Source: Patellaria atrata CBS 101060
Taxonomy: Eukaryota > Ascomycota > Dothideomycetes > Patellariales > Patellariaceae
Reading direction: 5' to 3'
DNA: 64,000 nt
Assembly: GCA_010093705.1 (NCBI GenBank)
Contig: MU006103.1
Span: 186,001 to 250,000, forward strand
The notes under the pieces were generated by a model, which was given only the letters and a program-made list of their open reading frames with translations, was not told where the DNA came from and did not search any database. The translations under genes were made by a program, and so were the position numbers. Each line of letters begins with the position of its first letter. The first letter of the stretch is position 1. Shown in pieces: positions 11,033-23,443 of the stretch.

Positions 11033-11906
11033 ATGAGATTCTCAACCGTACTCTCGTCAGCTGTGCTGGCCTCCACAATCAACGCCGCACCAACCACCAC
11101 TTGCACATCCGCCGGTATCTCCGCAGCATCTACCGCCCCACTTCCCATAGGTACGACCCACAAAACCGGCGGAGAAGAATATATCGTCGTCTTCGATTCC
11201 TCTCTACCTACTCCTCCGGCCGTCGAACACGTCCTGGCCCAACTAGACCTAACCCCCGAACATGAGGACGTCCACTGGACCTTCAACAACAGCCAATTCC
11301 GCGGTTTCGTCGCGTCCATGAAAACCCACTGCCTCGACATCCTAGGCAACATGACCGAGATCCACGCCGTCGAGCAAAGCGCCATGTTCAGCACCGCCGA
11401 CACGCGCACCGGCTCCCCCTGGGGCCTCCAACGCATCTCCAGCAGCGGTCCGGCAAGCGGCGACGTCAAAGCCCTCGACTTCACCTACACCTTCTCCGGC
11501 ACCTCCGCCCCAGGCAAAGACGTCGACATCTACGTCCTCGACTCAGGCGTCAACGTCGCGCACGACTCCTTCGCCGGCCGCGCCCGCAAAGGCTTCTCCT
11601 TCGACCCCAGCAACGACGACGACGGCGACGGCCACGGCACCCACTGCGCCGGCACCGCCGCCGGCAACACCTTCGGCGTCGCCAACGGCGCCAACGTCAT
11701 CGCCGTCAAGGTCCTCGGCGACGACGGCTCGGGATTGACCTCCTCCATCCTCGCCGGCATGAACTTCGTCATCAACAACCACGAGAAACGAAGCCGCGAC
11801 CCCGACTTCGTCGGCTCCGTCATGAGCGCCTCCTGGGGCCTCAACTCCGTATCCCAAACGGTAAACGACGGCATCCGCGCCGTTACAGAGGCGGGGATCC
11901 ACGTCT
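11033..11906 (+). CDS. Secreted subtilisin-like serine protease, S8 family (3' part lost in gap)
   Basis: The ATG at 11033 opens a classic pre-pro-protease: signal peptide (residues 1 to about 19, ending INAAP), an I9-type propeptide (about 45-125) and the start of a proteinase-K-type catalytic domain. Catalytic Asp170 sits in DIYVLDSGVN and catalytic His201 in DGDGHGTHCAGT. The oxyanion-hole Asn and the catalytic Ser are expected in the following 985 unread bases, so activity cannot be judged. The frame runs open to 10880, but the ATG at 11033 is the one followed by a good signal sequence. No intron is visible in 874 bases. Codons are strongly C-ending, unlike the neighbouring TspO or NLR genes. 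It converges with the prolyl hydroxylase gene. Likely role: extracellular protein degradation. Confidence 0.93.
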
Positions 11907-12891
11907 NNNNNNNNNNNNNNNNNNNNNNNNNNNNNNNNNNNNNNNNNNNNNNNNNNNNNNNNNNNNNNNNNNNNNNNNNNNNNNNNNNNNNNNNNNNNNN
12001 NNNNNNNNNNNNNNNNNNNNNNNNNNNNNNNNNNNNNNNNNNNNNNNNNNNNNNNNNNNNNNNNNNNNNNNNNNNNNNNNNNNNNNNNNNNNNNNNNNNN
12101 NNNNNNNNNNNNNNNNNNNNNNNNNNNNNNNNNNNNNNNNNNNNNNNNNNNNNNNNNNNNNNNNNNNNNNNNNNNNNNNNNNNNNNNNNNNNNNNNNNNN
12201 NNNNNNNNNNNNNNNNNNNNNNNNNNNNNNNNNNNNNNNNNNNNNNNNNNNNNNNNNNNNNNNNNNNNNNNNNNNNNNNNNNNNNNNNNNNNNNNNNNNN
12301 NNNNNNNNNNNNNNNNNNNNNNNNNNNNNNNNNNNNNNNNNNNNNNNNNNNNNNNNNNNNNNNNNNNNNNNNNNNNNNNNNNNNNNNNNNNNNNNNNNNN
12401 NNNNNNNNNNNNNNNNNNNNNNNNNNNNNNNNNNNNNNNNNNNNNNNNNNNNNNNNNNNNNNNNNNNNNNNNNNNNNNNNNNNNNNNNNNNNNNNNNNNN
12501 NNNNNNNNNNNNNNNNNNNNNNNNNNNNNNNNNNNNNNNNNNNNNNNNNNNNNNNNNNNNNNNNNNNNNNNNNNNNNNNNNNNNNNNNNNNNNNNNNNNN
12601 NNNNNNNNNNNNNNNNNNNNNNNNNNNNNNNNNNNNNNNNNNNNNNNNNNNNNNNNNNNNNNNNNNNNNNNNNNNNNNNNNNNNNNNNNNNNNNNNNNNN
12701 NNNNNNNNNNNNNNNNNNNNNNNNNNNNNNNNNNNNNNNNNNNNNNNNNNNNNNNNNNNNNNNNNNNNNNNNNNNNNNNNNNNNNNNNNNNNNNNNNNNN
12801 NNNNNNNNNNNNNNNNNNNNNNNNNNNNNNNNNNNNNNNNNNNNNNNNNNNNNNNNNNNNNNNNNNNNNNNNNNNNNNNNNNNNNNNNNNN
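11907..12891. other. Assembly gap (985 N)
   Basis: All bases are N. The gap removes the 3' ends of two convergent genes, the subtilisin and the Tpa1-type hydroxylase. Its size may be estimated or nominal, so translated lengths across it mean nothing. Confidence 1.
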
Positions 12892-14919
12892 CGACCCCAA
12901 ACTCCCCCCCAACATCCCACCTATCCCCCCGCGCAGCGGCACTGACAAACTTAACGAACCTCAACACGCCCGTATCCCTCAGGACCACATTCAGGGTCCC
13001 CCAACTTGGCGGAGACGTGAACAAGACGCCATCGTCGCCGTCGTCGTTGGATTGGTAGATCGCGGGGTCGGCTGTTTGTCTCGTGTGAGAGGGGGAGTCG
13101 TCGGCGGCCATGTAGACTTCGTAGCCGCCTAGGGAGGGGGGGTTTGTGTCGTCTTTGGGTTTATCTTTGGTTTTAGCTTTCTCGGGAGCGGGGGCGGGGG
13201 CAGATGTGGATGTCGAGGTCGAGGTCGAGGTCGAAGCGACGGGTGGGTGGGTGGAACTGTCTCTCGTCGTAGTCGCTATGGTGGGTACCGCATCCTCGGA
13301 CGCTGGGATAGCATCGTCATTGTCATCATCCTCATATCCATCTCCATCACTATCCGCCTCGCCATTCCCGCCGTCTTCCCCCTCACCCCAGCCCCCAGAA
13401 GGCGTGATGTTTAGACAAACCTCCAACAGCGGTTCCTCCTCCTCATACGCCGTAGCGAGCGTATAATCCATGCCCCTCCTGAACCTCCGCGCGACAATAT
13501 TCGTGCGTATGATCGTACACCCCGTCACGAGGCCCAGCCACTTCGCAAACTGCGCGCTGGGGAAGAACTCATCGACAAGCTCGTCATACGGGGTTTGCGG
13601 CGTAGCCCCCATTTCCGGGGCCGCGGGATGTCGGTAGAGGAAGCGGTGTTTGTGCGGCGGACGCGCGATGCCGGAGTTCGGGGCCAGGGGGCCGATGGCG
13701 TGGATGTTGGGATCTCGCTCTGCGGTTTCGAGAAACTCGCGGAGACGGGTGGAGAAGTTCGGTGCGAGGAGGGAGGAGAGGCGGAGGGAGGAGTCTTCGG
13801 TGAAGAGGTCGTTGAGCTCTTCGACTGTGGTCGGGGTGAGGTACGTAGGGGCGATGAAGCGGAGCAGGAACTCGAGGTCCGATTCCGTTAATTGTTCCTC
13901 CCCGTCATCGTCATCATTATCCTGTTCCTCGGCGGTGGAGGGTGCAATTTCCCGCCACTGCGGCTGCGGGAGGTCGTATTTGTCTGTTTTGCTCTGTAGT
14001 TGTTGCAGCGAGCTCTTTTCCGCCAGTTTAGCTTCGAGACCTGGTTCGTATCCTTCCTCGCCTTCTTGCGGGATGTGGTACCAGCCGCTAATCGCCATTC
14101 GAACCCTCCCTTCATCCTCTTCCTCGCTCTCCCCTTCACCCCGTACATATACCTCCTCGACATCATGGAAGCTCTCCCCCGGCTGCACCGCAAAGAAGCT
14201 CAACTGATTCCACGCCGGCGGAATGCTAACCGTAAAATCCGGTGTCGGGATTTTCATCTCCACCCCTTCCTCATCCCTAAACGTCTCGGTCGGATACAAC
14301 CTCAACGCGCCACCCCACTCCTTCCTCCACGGCTTATCCGGATCCGTCAAGTACAGAATATAGCTGACCCTCCTACTCCCAATCACATCATCGTGGCACA
14401 GCAGATGGCAACCCGGGGTATATACGTTGATAGCCATATCCGTTTTCCTCCCGCTTAACGGACCCGCGTCCGCGATGTGCGAGACGTACTTCCTGAACGC
14501 AGTGCTGTATAGCGCATCGCGCAACGTGAGCAGCGAGGGCAATTTGGCCAGCGAGGAGTCATCCAAACCATCCAAATTGGCGAGATCGCCGGATTGATGG
14601 ATTCTGTAGATGTCGGTTTCTTTGGGCGTGAAGGAGAGGTGGTTGCGGATTTCATCGCGCACGAAGCGAAGGAGAGTGTCATCGATTAGGTTGGATATCA
14701 CCGCATGTTTGTACCTAGGAGAGTAAGATTGGATAATCTAGAAGTGGTCAATTGGTGGATTAAGTACGGTTCAGAAATTTTATAGGAGTCTGTGTACTGC
14801 TCGAGCACTTTGGTGTCGAATAGGCCTTTGCGAAATTTGCTTTGCGCCTCTTCGTCTGATATGGCGCGCTTTTTGGATTTACCATTGGTAATTGCTCCCT
14901 CAGAAGCTTTACGTTTCAT
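12892..14919 (-). CDS. TPA1: Prolyl 3,4-dihydroxylase Tpa1/Ofd1 (C-terminal end lost in gap)
   Basis: 2-oxoglutarate/Fe(II) dioxygenase that hydroxylates ribosomal protein uS12 (yeast Tpa1), affects translation termination, and in fission yeast Ofd1 links oxygen to Sre1 turnover. Exon 1 is 14768-14919 and exon 2 runs from 14714 into the gap; the join restores the EPYKHAVISNLIDD region. The start is the first ATG, followed by a basic stretch. The iron ligands are His158 and Asp160 in CHLLCHDD, and His234 in PGESFHDVEE; the 2OG-binding Arg256 is in RMAISGWYH. A second, degenerate dioxygenase-fold domain follows, from about residue 320. Between them, and again inside the second domain, lie acidic and Ser/Thr-rich low-complexity inserts. 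The conserved ending RDTGVLRFVKFVSAAARG is present, so only a few dozen residues are missing. Confidence 0.93.
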
Positions 14920-15463
14920 TATGGGGAAGTTCGTATAAAGAAATAGGAATTCAGAGCAAGAAGAAAGAGGTCTTGAATAATGCTGTGTGTTTGAAGCTTG
15001 TGCGAATTTCAACAGATAGAACGGTCTTATCGATAAAGGTTCAACAACTTACATCCAAATTAGGCCAAGACTCAAATAAGATAGTAATTGAACTTTCCTA
15101 AAAATTGCAGTAATGGAAATTGTCCATATTGTGAGGCATTGAATATGACATGAAAGGAGCGGCATTATATTTAGGTCGCAGGGGATCATAATGGATTTCC
15201 CATTGCGTGTCGCTTCACTTTCATATTCAGTTCGTAGAATCGATTGGATGTTATTCATCTCAACTACCTATAATTACAAAAAATCCATCGAACTAGCGCA
15301 CCAGATACCGAACAAACGATTTCCCTGGAAAGAGAACATGGGCGATGTCCCCACCTCTAAACACCGACAAGTGTGAGTGAAAACCCAGGGGATAGTCTGA
15401 CCTGAGACAGTCCCATAACCCATCAAGGAAATTCTTTTTATCGATGAGCTTGCATACCAATTT
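14920..15463. promoter_or_regulatory. Upstream region of TPA1; 3' flank of ARS2
   Basis: The 544 bases lie between the ARS2 stop and the TPA1 start, both minus strand. I see no coding signal; the sequence is AT-rich around 15050-15300. Confidence 0.45.
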
Positions 15464-18372
15464 CTAGTAGTTCAACTCGCCGCTTCCATTTGCGCCAACA
15501 GCATCTAAGTCTTCATAGCTTCTCAAGCTCCTACCTTGAACAGCTTCTCTGGGTCCTACAGTTGCCGCTCCTCCTTCCGTAAACCCTCTTCCAGCTCCTC
15601 TACCGATGCCTCTCGGTGGTGTCAAGCGTCCTGCATTCGAGCTCCAGCGGGCATTCCTGAGATCTTTTCCGGGACGTCCATACGGCATACTACTATTGCT
15701 ATTGAACCGACCTCCACGCCGCATGGGTCCGGCAGCGTGACGATCATCAGCATCCATGGTACCTGGGTTGAAGTTGAATCCAGTTTGACCGAAGAAAGCT
15801 GATATAGCAGCTGGATTAGGCAAGGTACCCTGCATACCTGCTATATTGAAGGGTAGGGAATTCGCGAGGTTGAAACCGCGAGGGGTACCAGCCGGAGCAT
15901 GATTATTGGTTGGAAAATGCCCATTACTGCTGGAATCACTTCGAGATGGAGCAATATGAGCGGGATCCAAGACATATGTGTTGACCAGGTTGACCTACTA
16001 AAGTCAGTTTGGAAATTGGAAAGTCGGTATATTGAACACTTACATCTGACTGAATCTTCTCGAAGAACTCACTATGTCTCTTTTCAACGTGCTTCCTCCA
16101 GAAAATTTGACCTTTGAAGAGCTTGGTACATTCTGGAACCTTGCATCTAAACTTGGCCTCATCCTCTTGCTTGACATACTTGGACAGTTCCTCTTCGAGC
16201 GCTTCTTCTAATGGTTTACCTCCGAGTTTCCTGATATCAACATTCTCAGGCTCAAGGATTTGAAGTAGCTTCTCCTCGTAGGTTTTCACCCAGTTGAAAG
16301 CACGTTGTAGCTGCTGTTGGGTCTTATTACCCCTATTGAACTTCTTTTCCTCTACTGGAGAGCCCGTTCCATCATTATCTGCAGCAGAAGATTCCTGCTT
16401 TCTCTGATGAGGGAACGGGAGTCCGAGGGCGCTCGCACGAGCAGCAGCTTTAGATGAACTCATCAACGAGGATCGGGGTCGGCGAAGATGTCCTCCCGGA
16501 CATTTGCGTATAAGCTCATGGACAGAGTCGCTTTCAAAAACACAGAAGAAACAGAAATTGAAGACGCGTCGGAGATACTCAACTAAAAGATCAAGTTTCT
16601 TCTTCTTCGCTAGAAGCTCTTCATCATCTACTTCATCGTCGTACGCTCCCTCCTCGTCCTCGTCATTAGCTTCTTCACCTTCCTCAACCTCATCGGGGAC
16701 TTCTTCCAACTTAAGAGCCGGTGCATTATCCGCAGGTTGGAGCCAACCTTTGCTACGGAGATCTTCAACTTTTTGTTCGATCTTGGAGACACCACTATAC
16801 TCTTCTCCAAGTTCCTTATCAAGTTTAGCGACTAAACGGGTTGCAAGAGAGAGATCTTTTTCAACCCGTTCCGGAGCCGAGAAAAGGTCCCACAAAGCCT
16901 TCTTTCGGATGACTTGCGGAGACTCATGAACTCCGACGTGACAAGTGAAATCGCCTCGCTCCTCGTCGTGGATAGTCTTGCCATTGATCTCGGCGAGAGC
17001 TTTTTGAGCAGTCGTTTGAACGGGTGTCTCTTCCTTCACGGTGTTGTCTTCGCCATCTTCCATGTCGGTATCACGTCCATCGCCACGTTCATCTTTCGCT
17101 TCCTGATCGTTGCCCGGATTAAGGATCACCCAACCGATACGATGACATTTTTTAAGAGGGTTAGGGTCGCTGAGGGTGAGCCACTTAAAACCACCATCAC
17201 CTTCACTCAAATGCTCTTTACAAAATGCTTCCATCTTGTCCCTGCTTACTGTAGGTGCGATTGTCTTGATGAGTAAAGTTGGTTGGAAGGCAGTCTCATC
17301 ACGTATATCTCCACCCCTTGAGGGTACAAGATCACCGACCCCAAGAACTTCATTTGCGGCAGTAGTCTCTCCCTCTTCCTTTTCAATGATGCCACCCGCG
17401 CCGTTACTCTCATTTTTGTAAATACCCTCTAGTGTAAAATCATCAAACACCCCAGATTGGAGATCTCGGACCCATTGATCATAGAGACCGCGGCGATAAG
17501 TGCTCAGCTTTTCCCTAAACGCTGCTCTAGCTACAGGATCGTAACGTTCCTTGAACCATTCTTCACCTTTGTGTTGTTGGACAAAAGACTTTGACATTTG
17601 GACTTGGAGTTTTTCTTTGTACTGGTCATAAGCCGCTTGAATTTGCTCTCGCTCTTTCGTACGTTCCTCTCGAGCTTCTTTCTCGCCCTTGAGTCGTTCT
17701 ACACGTCGACCACCATTCTTCTGACGTTCCCGTTCCTCTTTTATCACCTGGTCCATCCGCCACCACTCAGCAAACCAAGTGAAGCCTACTTGAAAGTCCA
17801 GTGTCATGGGATTCGGCATAGGATTTTGCGTTAAGGTAGGTTGAGGTGGTTCTTGTCCAGGAACGTATCTATCAATACCTGCCTGGACAGGAGGTGGTGA
17901 GCCACGTCGACGATGTTGATCATCACGGCGACCACCATAATAGTCATCTCGAGATCTATCAGGTTGATACCTGTCAATGTTATGGGGGGAGCGTGAACGT
18001 GCACGGTTTGGACGAGTTCTTCTATCATTAGCCACTAAACTTTGTTAGTGAGGTAGTCCGAATCGATGAAGAAATGCGAAGTTCTATCAAGAACGGATGC
18101 GTGGATGAACTCTGAGGGTTTAGGAAAAGAGCAAGCTTATTTCGTTACTTGAGATAGCGAGACCTCAGGGAAGAAATCGAGTGTACCAATAACGATATAA
18201 GGTAGTATGATAAAGAAGCTGTATATCAGAGAAGGTGTTGTGCTGAAGGCTTACCAGGAGACCTGCGCCTGTATGAGTCGATCGACTGGCGACTAGTGTC
18301 ATCGCGCCTGCTTGAGTGGTTAAATAGTGTCGCGGCAATTTCTGGCGTGAAGACATACTGATAGGAATCCAT
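15464..18372 (-). CDS. ARS2: Ars2/SERRATE-type RNA-processing zinc-finger protein
   Basis: Ars2 joins the nuclear cap-binding complex to RNA processing and decay machinery (Pir2 in fission yeast). Three exons, 18255-18372, 16044-18034 and 15464-15994, join in frame to 879 residues. The first exon was found by frame continuity: it adds an Arg/Ser-rich stretch (YRRRSP) that runs into the Arg-rich start of exon 2. Recognisable parts: DUF3546-type region with GFTWFAEWWRMD (around 100), an RNA-recognition-like central part, the diagnostic FCFFCVFESDSVHEL then RKCPGGHLRRPR, a C2H2 finger in FRCKVPECTKLFKGQIFWRK with distal His pair, and an Arg/Gly-rich tail. Acidic inserts separate the domains. It is divergent from the TspO gene. 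Identification is strong; the first exon is likely but not certain. Confidence 0.93.
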
Positions 18373-19302
18373 AACTAATTTTGTTCAATGGCTAGAGATG
18401 AATTGTGATAATGGAAGAAGGTTTGACCTTCTATGAGACGAATACCGTTTGCCAGTAGAGAGAGATTGCCAATCAAGAAAAGGCGCAACAATCCGGATGC
18501 GTGGGTTATCGCGTAGCGTCAGGTAATCGCGGTAGGGAAGAGGTATATGACCACGGTCCTAGCAGGAGAGAAGCTGTTTGCCAACATGACTTCGCGTTAG
18601 ATATGTTTGATAAATAAGTGACAAAGAAGTAAGCGTAACGTATAAAGGATGAAGTTCAAGGTAGGTTTGATATGAAGTGACAAAAGGACATTGATCTAAT
18701 AACAGATACGAATATGCCCTGTGAGATGTCGTCTGGATGAAGAAAAAGACAAAGACTTGGGTAGGGCGCGTGAGAGTCCCGCGAACGAGAGGCTGAAGGG
18801 AAAGCTATATATATGTGTAGATTGGTAGGCGGAAGGGGATATCTTGGGGATTTGAACGAACAAGAATAGGGTCGTATCCAAAGTTTGAAAAATAGGCGGT
18901 AGCACTCACGATGTGCAAGCCCTTGCTGAAGACAGAGCTCATTAGATGAGGGTTGGTGTTGTTGGAGGAGATCAAAGGTGGTTGTCATGCCGGTGGAGAG
19001 TTGAGCTATGGCGGCACAACATCGGTAGTTTTAGAAAGATAATCTGTCACGCCAAGAGTCTCCGCGTTTCGATCCCTGACTGGTGTATTCTACCGCGCGA
19101 TAAGCCAATCGCGACCTGAAACCAATTAGGGTTAGTGAGTACTGGTGATGTTACTGTCGAACCACCTCATGTCATTACACTGATGAGAACGTGTTCTATT
19201 GTAAAGAAGTCTAAGGTATCAATTGATATAAAAGTGTACTTTGTCACTAAGTTTGCCTTCCATCTTCAATCTGAATTTACTCTTTGAGTTACTACACGCA
19301 CG
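18373..19302. promoter_or_regulatory. Divergent upstream region of ARS2 and the TspO gene
   Basis: The 930 bases hold both promoters and leaders. On the minus strand there is a good donor-like site (gtgagt) at about 18909, so an intron in the ARS2 leader is possible. I see no independent gene. Confidence 0.4.
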
Positions 19303-20085
19303 ATGACGACCTATATATCCTCACTTACAATCCCATCATTCATACTGGAGAAGCCGGCAGCATCCATTCTACTTCCAATAGCTTTAGGAACTGCTGTTGG
19401 TTTCTCAACACGGCGTACGTTTAATCCTTTGTGTCTCTTCTGTTCGAGAGTATAACATTGACCTATAACTCCAGCGGACCGTACCAGGAATACATACCGT
19501 ACGATCAAGAATCCACCAGGCCATCCACCTCCTGCTGCCTTTGGCCCAGTATGGACTGTGCTCTATGGATGTATGGGTTACGCTGCTTATCGTGTCTGGA
19601 CTACCGGTATGAACGTCTTTGATGCAAAGACTACCCTGTTGGCTAAGGTATGACAAACGACTTCCCCCATTCTGTTCATTTCCGATGTAACCCTCAAAGA
19701 TGTATGGAGAAAATATTTTAACAACTGCTTCTTACTATAGCAAGGTGCAACCTTATATTCCATCCAGCTCGGCCTCAACTTACTTTGGATGCCTTTGTTC
19801 TTTGGCTTGGGGCGCCCTATAGAAGCCACTGCTGATATTGTCACTTTGACGGGTCTGAATGCATACCTTACTTATATCTATAGCAAGGTTGATCCAGTAG
19901 CTGCGTGGTTGCAGATGCCATATGTAGCATGGCTATCGTATGCAACTTATCTAAGTGTATGTCCAATGTCATTGAATGATGCTACAACAAACCTGATAGC
20001 AGTGCTAACTTTCGTATAGGCTGGTGCGGGATACTTGAATGACTGGAGCTTTGAGGGTAAGGAACTAGGGTCCAAAGATGACTAG
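19303..20085 (+). CDS. TspO/MBR (peripheral benzodiazepine receptor) membrane protein
   Basis: Four exons, 19303-19414, 19475-19647, 19741-19956 and 20020-20085, give 188 residues, near the usual 160-190. TspO proteins are five-helix membrane proteins that bind porphyrins and sterols, in mitochondria or ER membranes of eukaryotes. The family core is clear: NPPGHPPPAAFGPVWTVLYG followed by MGYAAYRVW, then LYSIQLGLNLLWMPLFFGLG, and a last helix YVAWLSYATYLSAGAGYLND with the WxxYxxYLNxxxxxLN-type ending. All introns have GT/AG ends. It converges with the M28 carboxypeptidase gene. In fungi the physiological role is not settled; stress, haem or sterol handling are the usual suggestions. Confidence 0.93.
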
Positions 20086-20821
20086 GGAAACCGTACGAGT
20101 GTAAAATTTGTGGTCTACTATGCAATATGATTCGTGAACATAGTATAAGCTCGTTGATTCCACACCGTGACCATCTTATATACCAACCCATCATCGTTGC
20201 GCCCCTTCGATCTCACATCAACTGAACTCTTCCTTGCAGAGACTTGCTTTATAGCTTACAGAGAAAAGTCAAAACTTCTCAAAGTTCGCACATCTCCATC
20301 ACTTATTGCGTCTGGGCGCTCGCCAGGTCTCGTATTTCCATTTTCAAATCTCTAGATCAAGTAGAACCTGTCATATTGAATACTACCCACACCCACTTCT
20401 CAGATAAGAACTATACACTCAATCCAACGCAACCTCCCGAACCTTTGAAAGGAGCATAGTTCGTTTGTGTAGCCAATAGAAGCGGCTAAAAGGAATCTTT
20501 CATCTTTATTTCCCTTTCTTGCCAATCAACTAGCAGTCAATATTTGGGGTTTACCGATCGAGCAGCGCTGACCCGACTTCTACTAGACCAAGTAAGGCCT
20601 AAGGATTACTTATATTCCCTCTTCCTCAGGGTCCCAGGGGATCGAGGTTCTTTTACAAAAATACAATCCTCTTTCTCTTTTTTTCGTTTCATTCAACTCT
20701 CCTCAACACCAAACCCCTATCAACCAACCCTTAAATATGAAATCTATCCATCACCCACATCCGAAACCGAAGCGAGAGATCCCTTATAACAATTCATCGA
20801 GATCCCGCACGCAACACGAAA
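20086..20821. other. Convergent intergenic region
   Basis: The 736 bases between the TspO and M28 stops should contain both 3' ends. No coding or repeat signal is seen. Confidence 0.45.
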
Positions 20822-23443
20822 CTAATCTAAAAACGTCAAGATATCCGACGCAGTATCGATAGCTCGCGCGAGGAATAGACTCCATTCCTTCGCCAGTGGG
20901 AGATTGCCGTCTTGCAATCCTTCTATGATCGCTGGGTAGGTTTGTGCGGCGTAGCCTGGGTACGGGAAGTCAGAAAAATATCGAGACCTGTTGAGAACAA
21001 TAGAAGTGTATGCATGGCAAGTCAAAGCAGCTGTGAGATGCGAACAAGACTGGGGTGTGATAGGTGGCATGACGATAGAGCACGCAGGAAGATAACTCAC
21101 CATCGTCGCGATTGGGTGCATACAACGCATTCTTGTAGAATGACCTCCCAGGCAACCCACTCTTCTGCACGAACACCCTCTGAAAATCCTTCAACTTCTT
21201 ATTCGCCAGCGCGACTTTAGTAGCGTCGTTCAAGAACTGCGGTTGCCGTGTAAGCTCCTCAAAATCGTTAGCAACTCTTTGAAAATTCCGTGCTGCATCG
21301 ATGAGAGTGGTTAGGTTAATTGCTTGTTGGACTTGTCCGACATTGGGCATTCCGGTAGTCATACCGACGACATCGCGAGCCCAGTAATTGAGGTTTCGGC
21401 CGTACGCGTCTAGGTCGAAGGGGAGCAGCGGGTCGTCTGCGAGGTGGTATGCGAGGAGGGTGATGTATTGTCCGACTGCTTTGTGGATCTTGAAACCGGG
21501 ATCGGCGAAGGTGGACATCCAGTAATAGGAATCGTAGTTGCTGTGGTAGTGGTATACGGGGTCTTTTGATCCACCGGACATTTGGAAATGGAGCTACGAA
21601 ACAACTTGTATCAGTATAGTGGTTCAACCGAGATCAAGGACTTGAGTGAGAAAAGAAATGTTAGAAATACTTACCGCGCCAATCCCGAGCTGCAGGAAAG
21701 GGGTATAATCACTGCCGCTCCCAAGATTCCCGAACCCGTTATCCTCGGGCAAGAATCGGTATAAGGACTCCCAAGTATCATAAAGAGTCTGTGTTCCATA
21801 TATAACCTTCTTCATTACCTCTTGAGCAATACTGCGAAGTTCAGGGGTAGCATCAGCGGTGGGTAGGGGGCCGGAGACGGCAATATCGAGATTGAGATAG
21901 CTTATTGCTGTTCCTGCGAGCCATGGTGCGTATTCTTCAACCCATTCAGTGGAACCTACCAAAGCATACTCCTCTGCGTCCCACGAAGCAATCACACTGG
22001 TTGAAAAAGTGTTAACTCAGAGATTAAAGACATATACCCTTGCAGCGTAACTTACATATTCCTTCTGGGCTTCCATCCAGTCTTTGTGAGAGCCCCAAAG
22101 GCTTTTGTTACTTCTATAAGAACCGCTGTACCAGAGTTAGGATCTGCAGCACCACCCACGATCCATGCGTCACGGTGATTTCCGATGATGATAGTCTCGT
22201 CCGCCTGGGTACCATTGATAATTCCTATAACATTCCAAATGGGCGTAATCGCATCCTTCATGACGTTAGACATCGAAATAGCTATGCCCGGAGCAGGACC
22301 GGTGCTGTAAGTAACGTTGAGTCCTCCTATCCAACCCCCTCGGTTTACGCTCTTTGCAGTTGCGCCATGTCCATCTAGTGCGGCCAGGAGCGGTATTGCA
22401 TCGCGATATGAGATGGGAAGAGAGGGGATTTTAGGAAGGATCTCGGATCCGGATGTGCGCGCAGCTCCAGGCTTTGATGGGTATCCAGGGGTCGTAGGAT
22501 CTTTGGAAATTTCAGATAATGGAATCAAGAAATTGTTAGAAATAAACCTACCGCCTATATAATTGTTAATGTACGCAACCGAGCCTCGTTGAAGCGACGA
22601 TGGATGTCTAGCGGGACCATCTATATGCGTTTAGTAGTCTGATGGCGGTGATTTAGAGATATACCTACCTGGATAGACTCTGTCTCCCTTTGCTGCTTGT
22701 GGCCCATCACTGCCGGGATCACTGAAGATGATGACACCGGCCATACCGTTTGCCTCAGCATTTTGCACTTTCTTGCCTCGAAACGGTCCCCCATACTTCA
22801 CGAGTGCTATTTTCCCTTCTAGGACAATACCGAGTTGTGTTAAGCGCCGGAAATCATCTTTATGACCTTGTCTGGAACCTTGCTGTTAGAATCGGAATCT
22901 TTAAGCACCGAAACTCAATGAAGTCCTGCATAGATATGAAGCTTACCCAACATATATGTACTCTGCCGTGACATTTCCCGATGCAGAATAACCGTGGAAA
23001 GCAGGTACACTATTCGCAGCGTTCGTAGTTGAATCTTGCGCCAGAGCATCCTCAAAGAGTTGGGCAGTATATTTACTACCATTCGCATAATTCAAAGATA
23101 ATGAAGATGACACTGGATAATTAAGGTATACTTCGTATTCCACTAGAGACGAGGGGACACCATTTAATATCCACTTTCTAGCAGTTTCCTGAGCGATGGA
23201 CTTATTTCGACCAGCTACATGGTCGCCGTGAGTATAATAGGAGCTCCAAGCGTCTATCTCAACGCTATCAAAAGAATTGGACAGTATTGTCTCATGATTG
23301 GTCCAGGAGGGAGGAAATGGTTCAGCGCGGGGGATGAGAAGCGGGCCGGACCCCTGTTCTTCGAACCGTGAATCCGGGAACTCCCTCTGACAAGCGGCTG
23401 TGAAAGCCGGAAGAGCCGAAAAAACATAAAGAAGCCGTCTCAT
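20822..23443 (-). CDS. Secreted glutamate carboxypeptidase-like metallopeptidase, M28B family
   Basis: Seven exons, 22947-23443, 22669-22871, 22552-22620, 22056-22500, 21675-21996, 21101-21593 and 20822-20955, give 720 residues, the size of human GCPII. A signal peptide covers about residues 1-17. A protease-associated domain precedes the two-zinc peptidase domain: His365 and bridging Asp376 in GNHRDAWIVGGAADPNSG, catalytic Glu413 and zinc ligand Glu414 in SWDAEEYALVGS, Asp442 in SYLNLDIAVSG, and His529 in YHYHSNYDSYYWM. The C-terminal dimerisation domain ends in a short exon. All ligands are present, so an active extracellular or vacuolar carboxy- or aminopeptidase is expected. The fungal homologues I recall are uncharacterised; the exact substrate is unknown. 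Confidence 0.93.

Noticed and set aside
13146-14207. Several plus-strand open frames across the hydroxylase gene
   Set aside because: They are opposite-strand shadows of the GC-rich TPA1 coding sequence.
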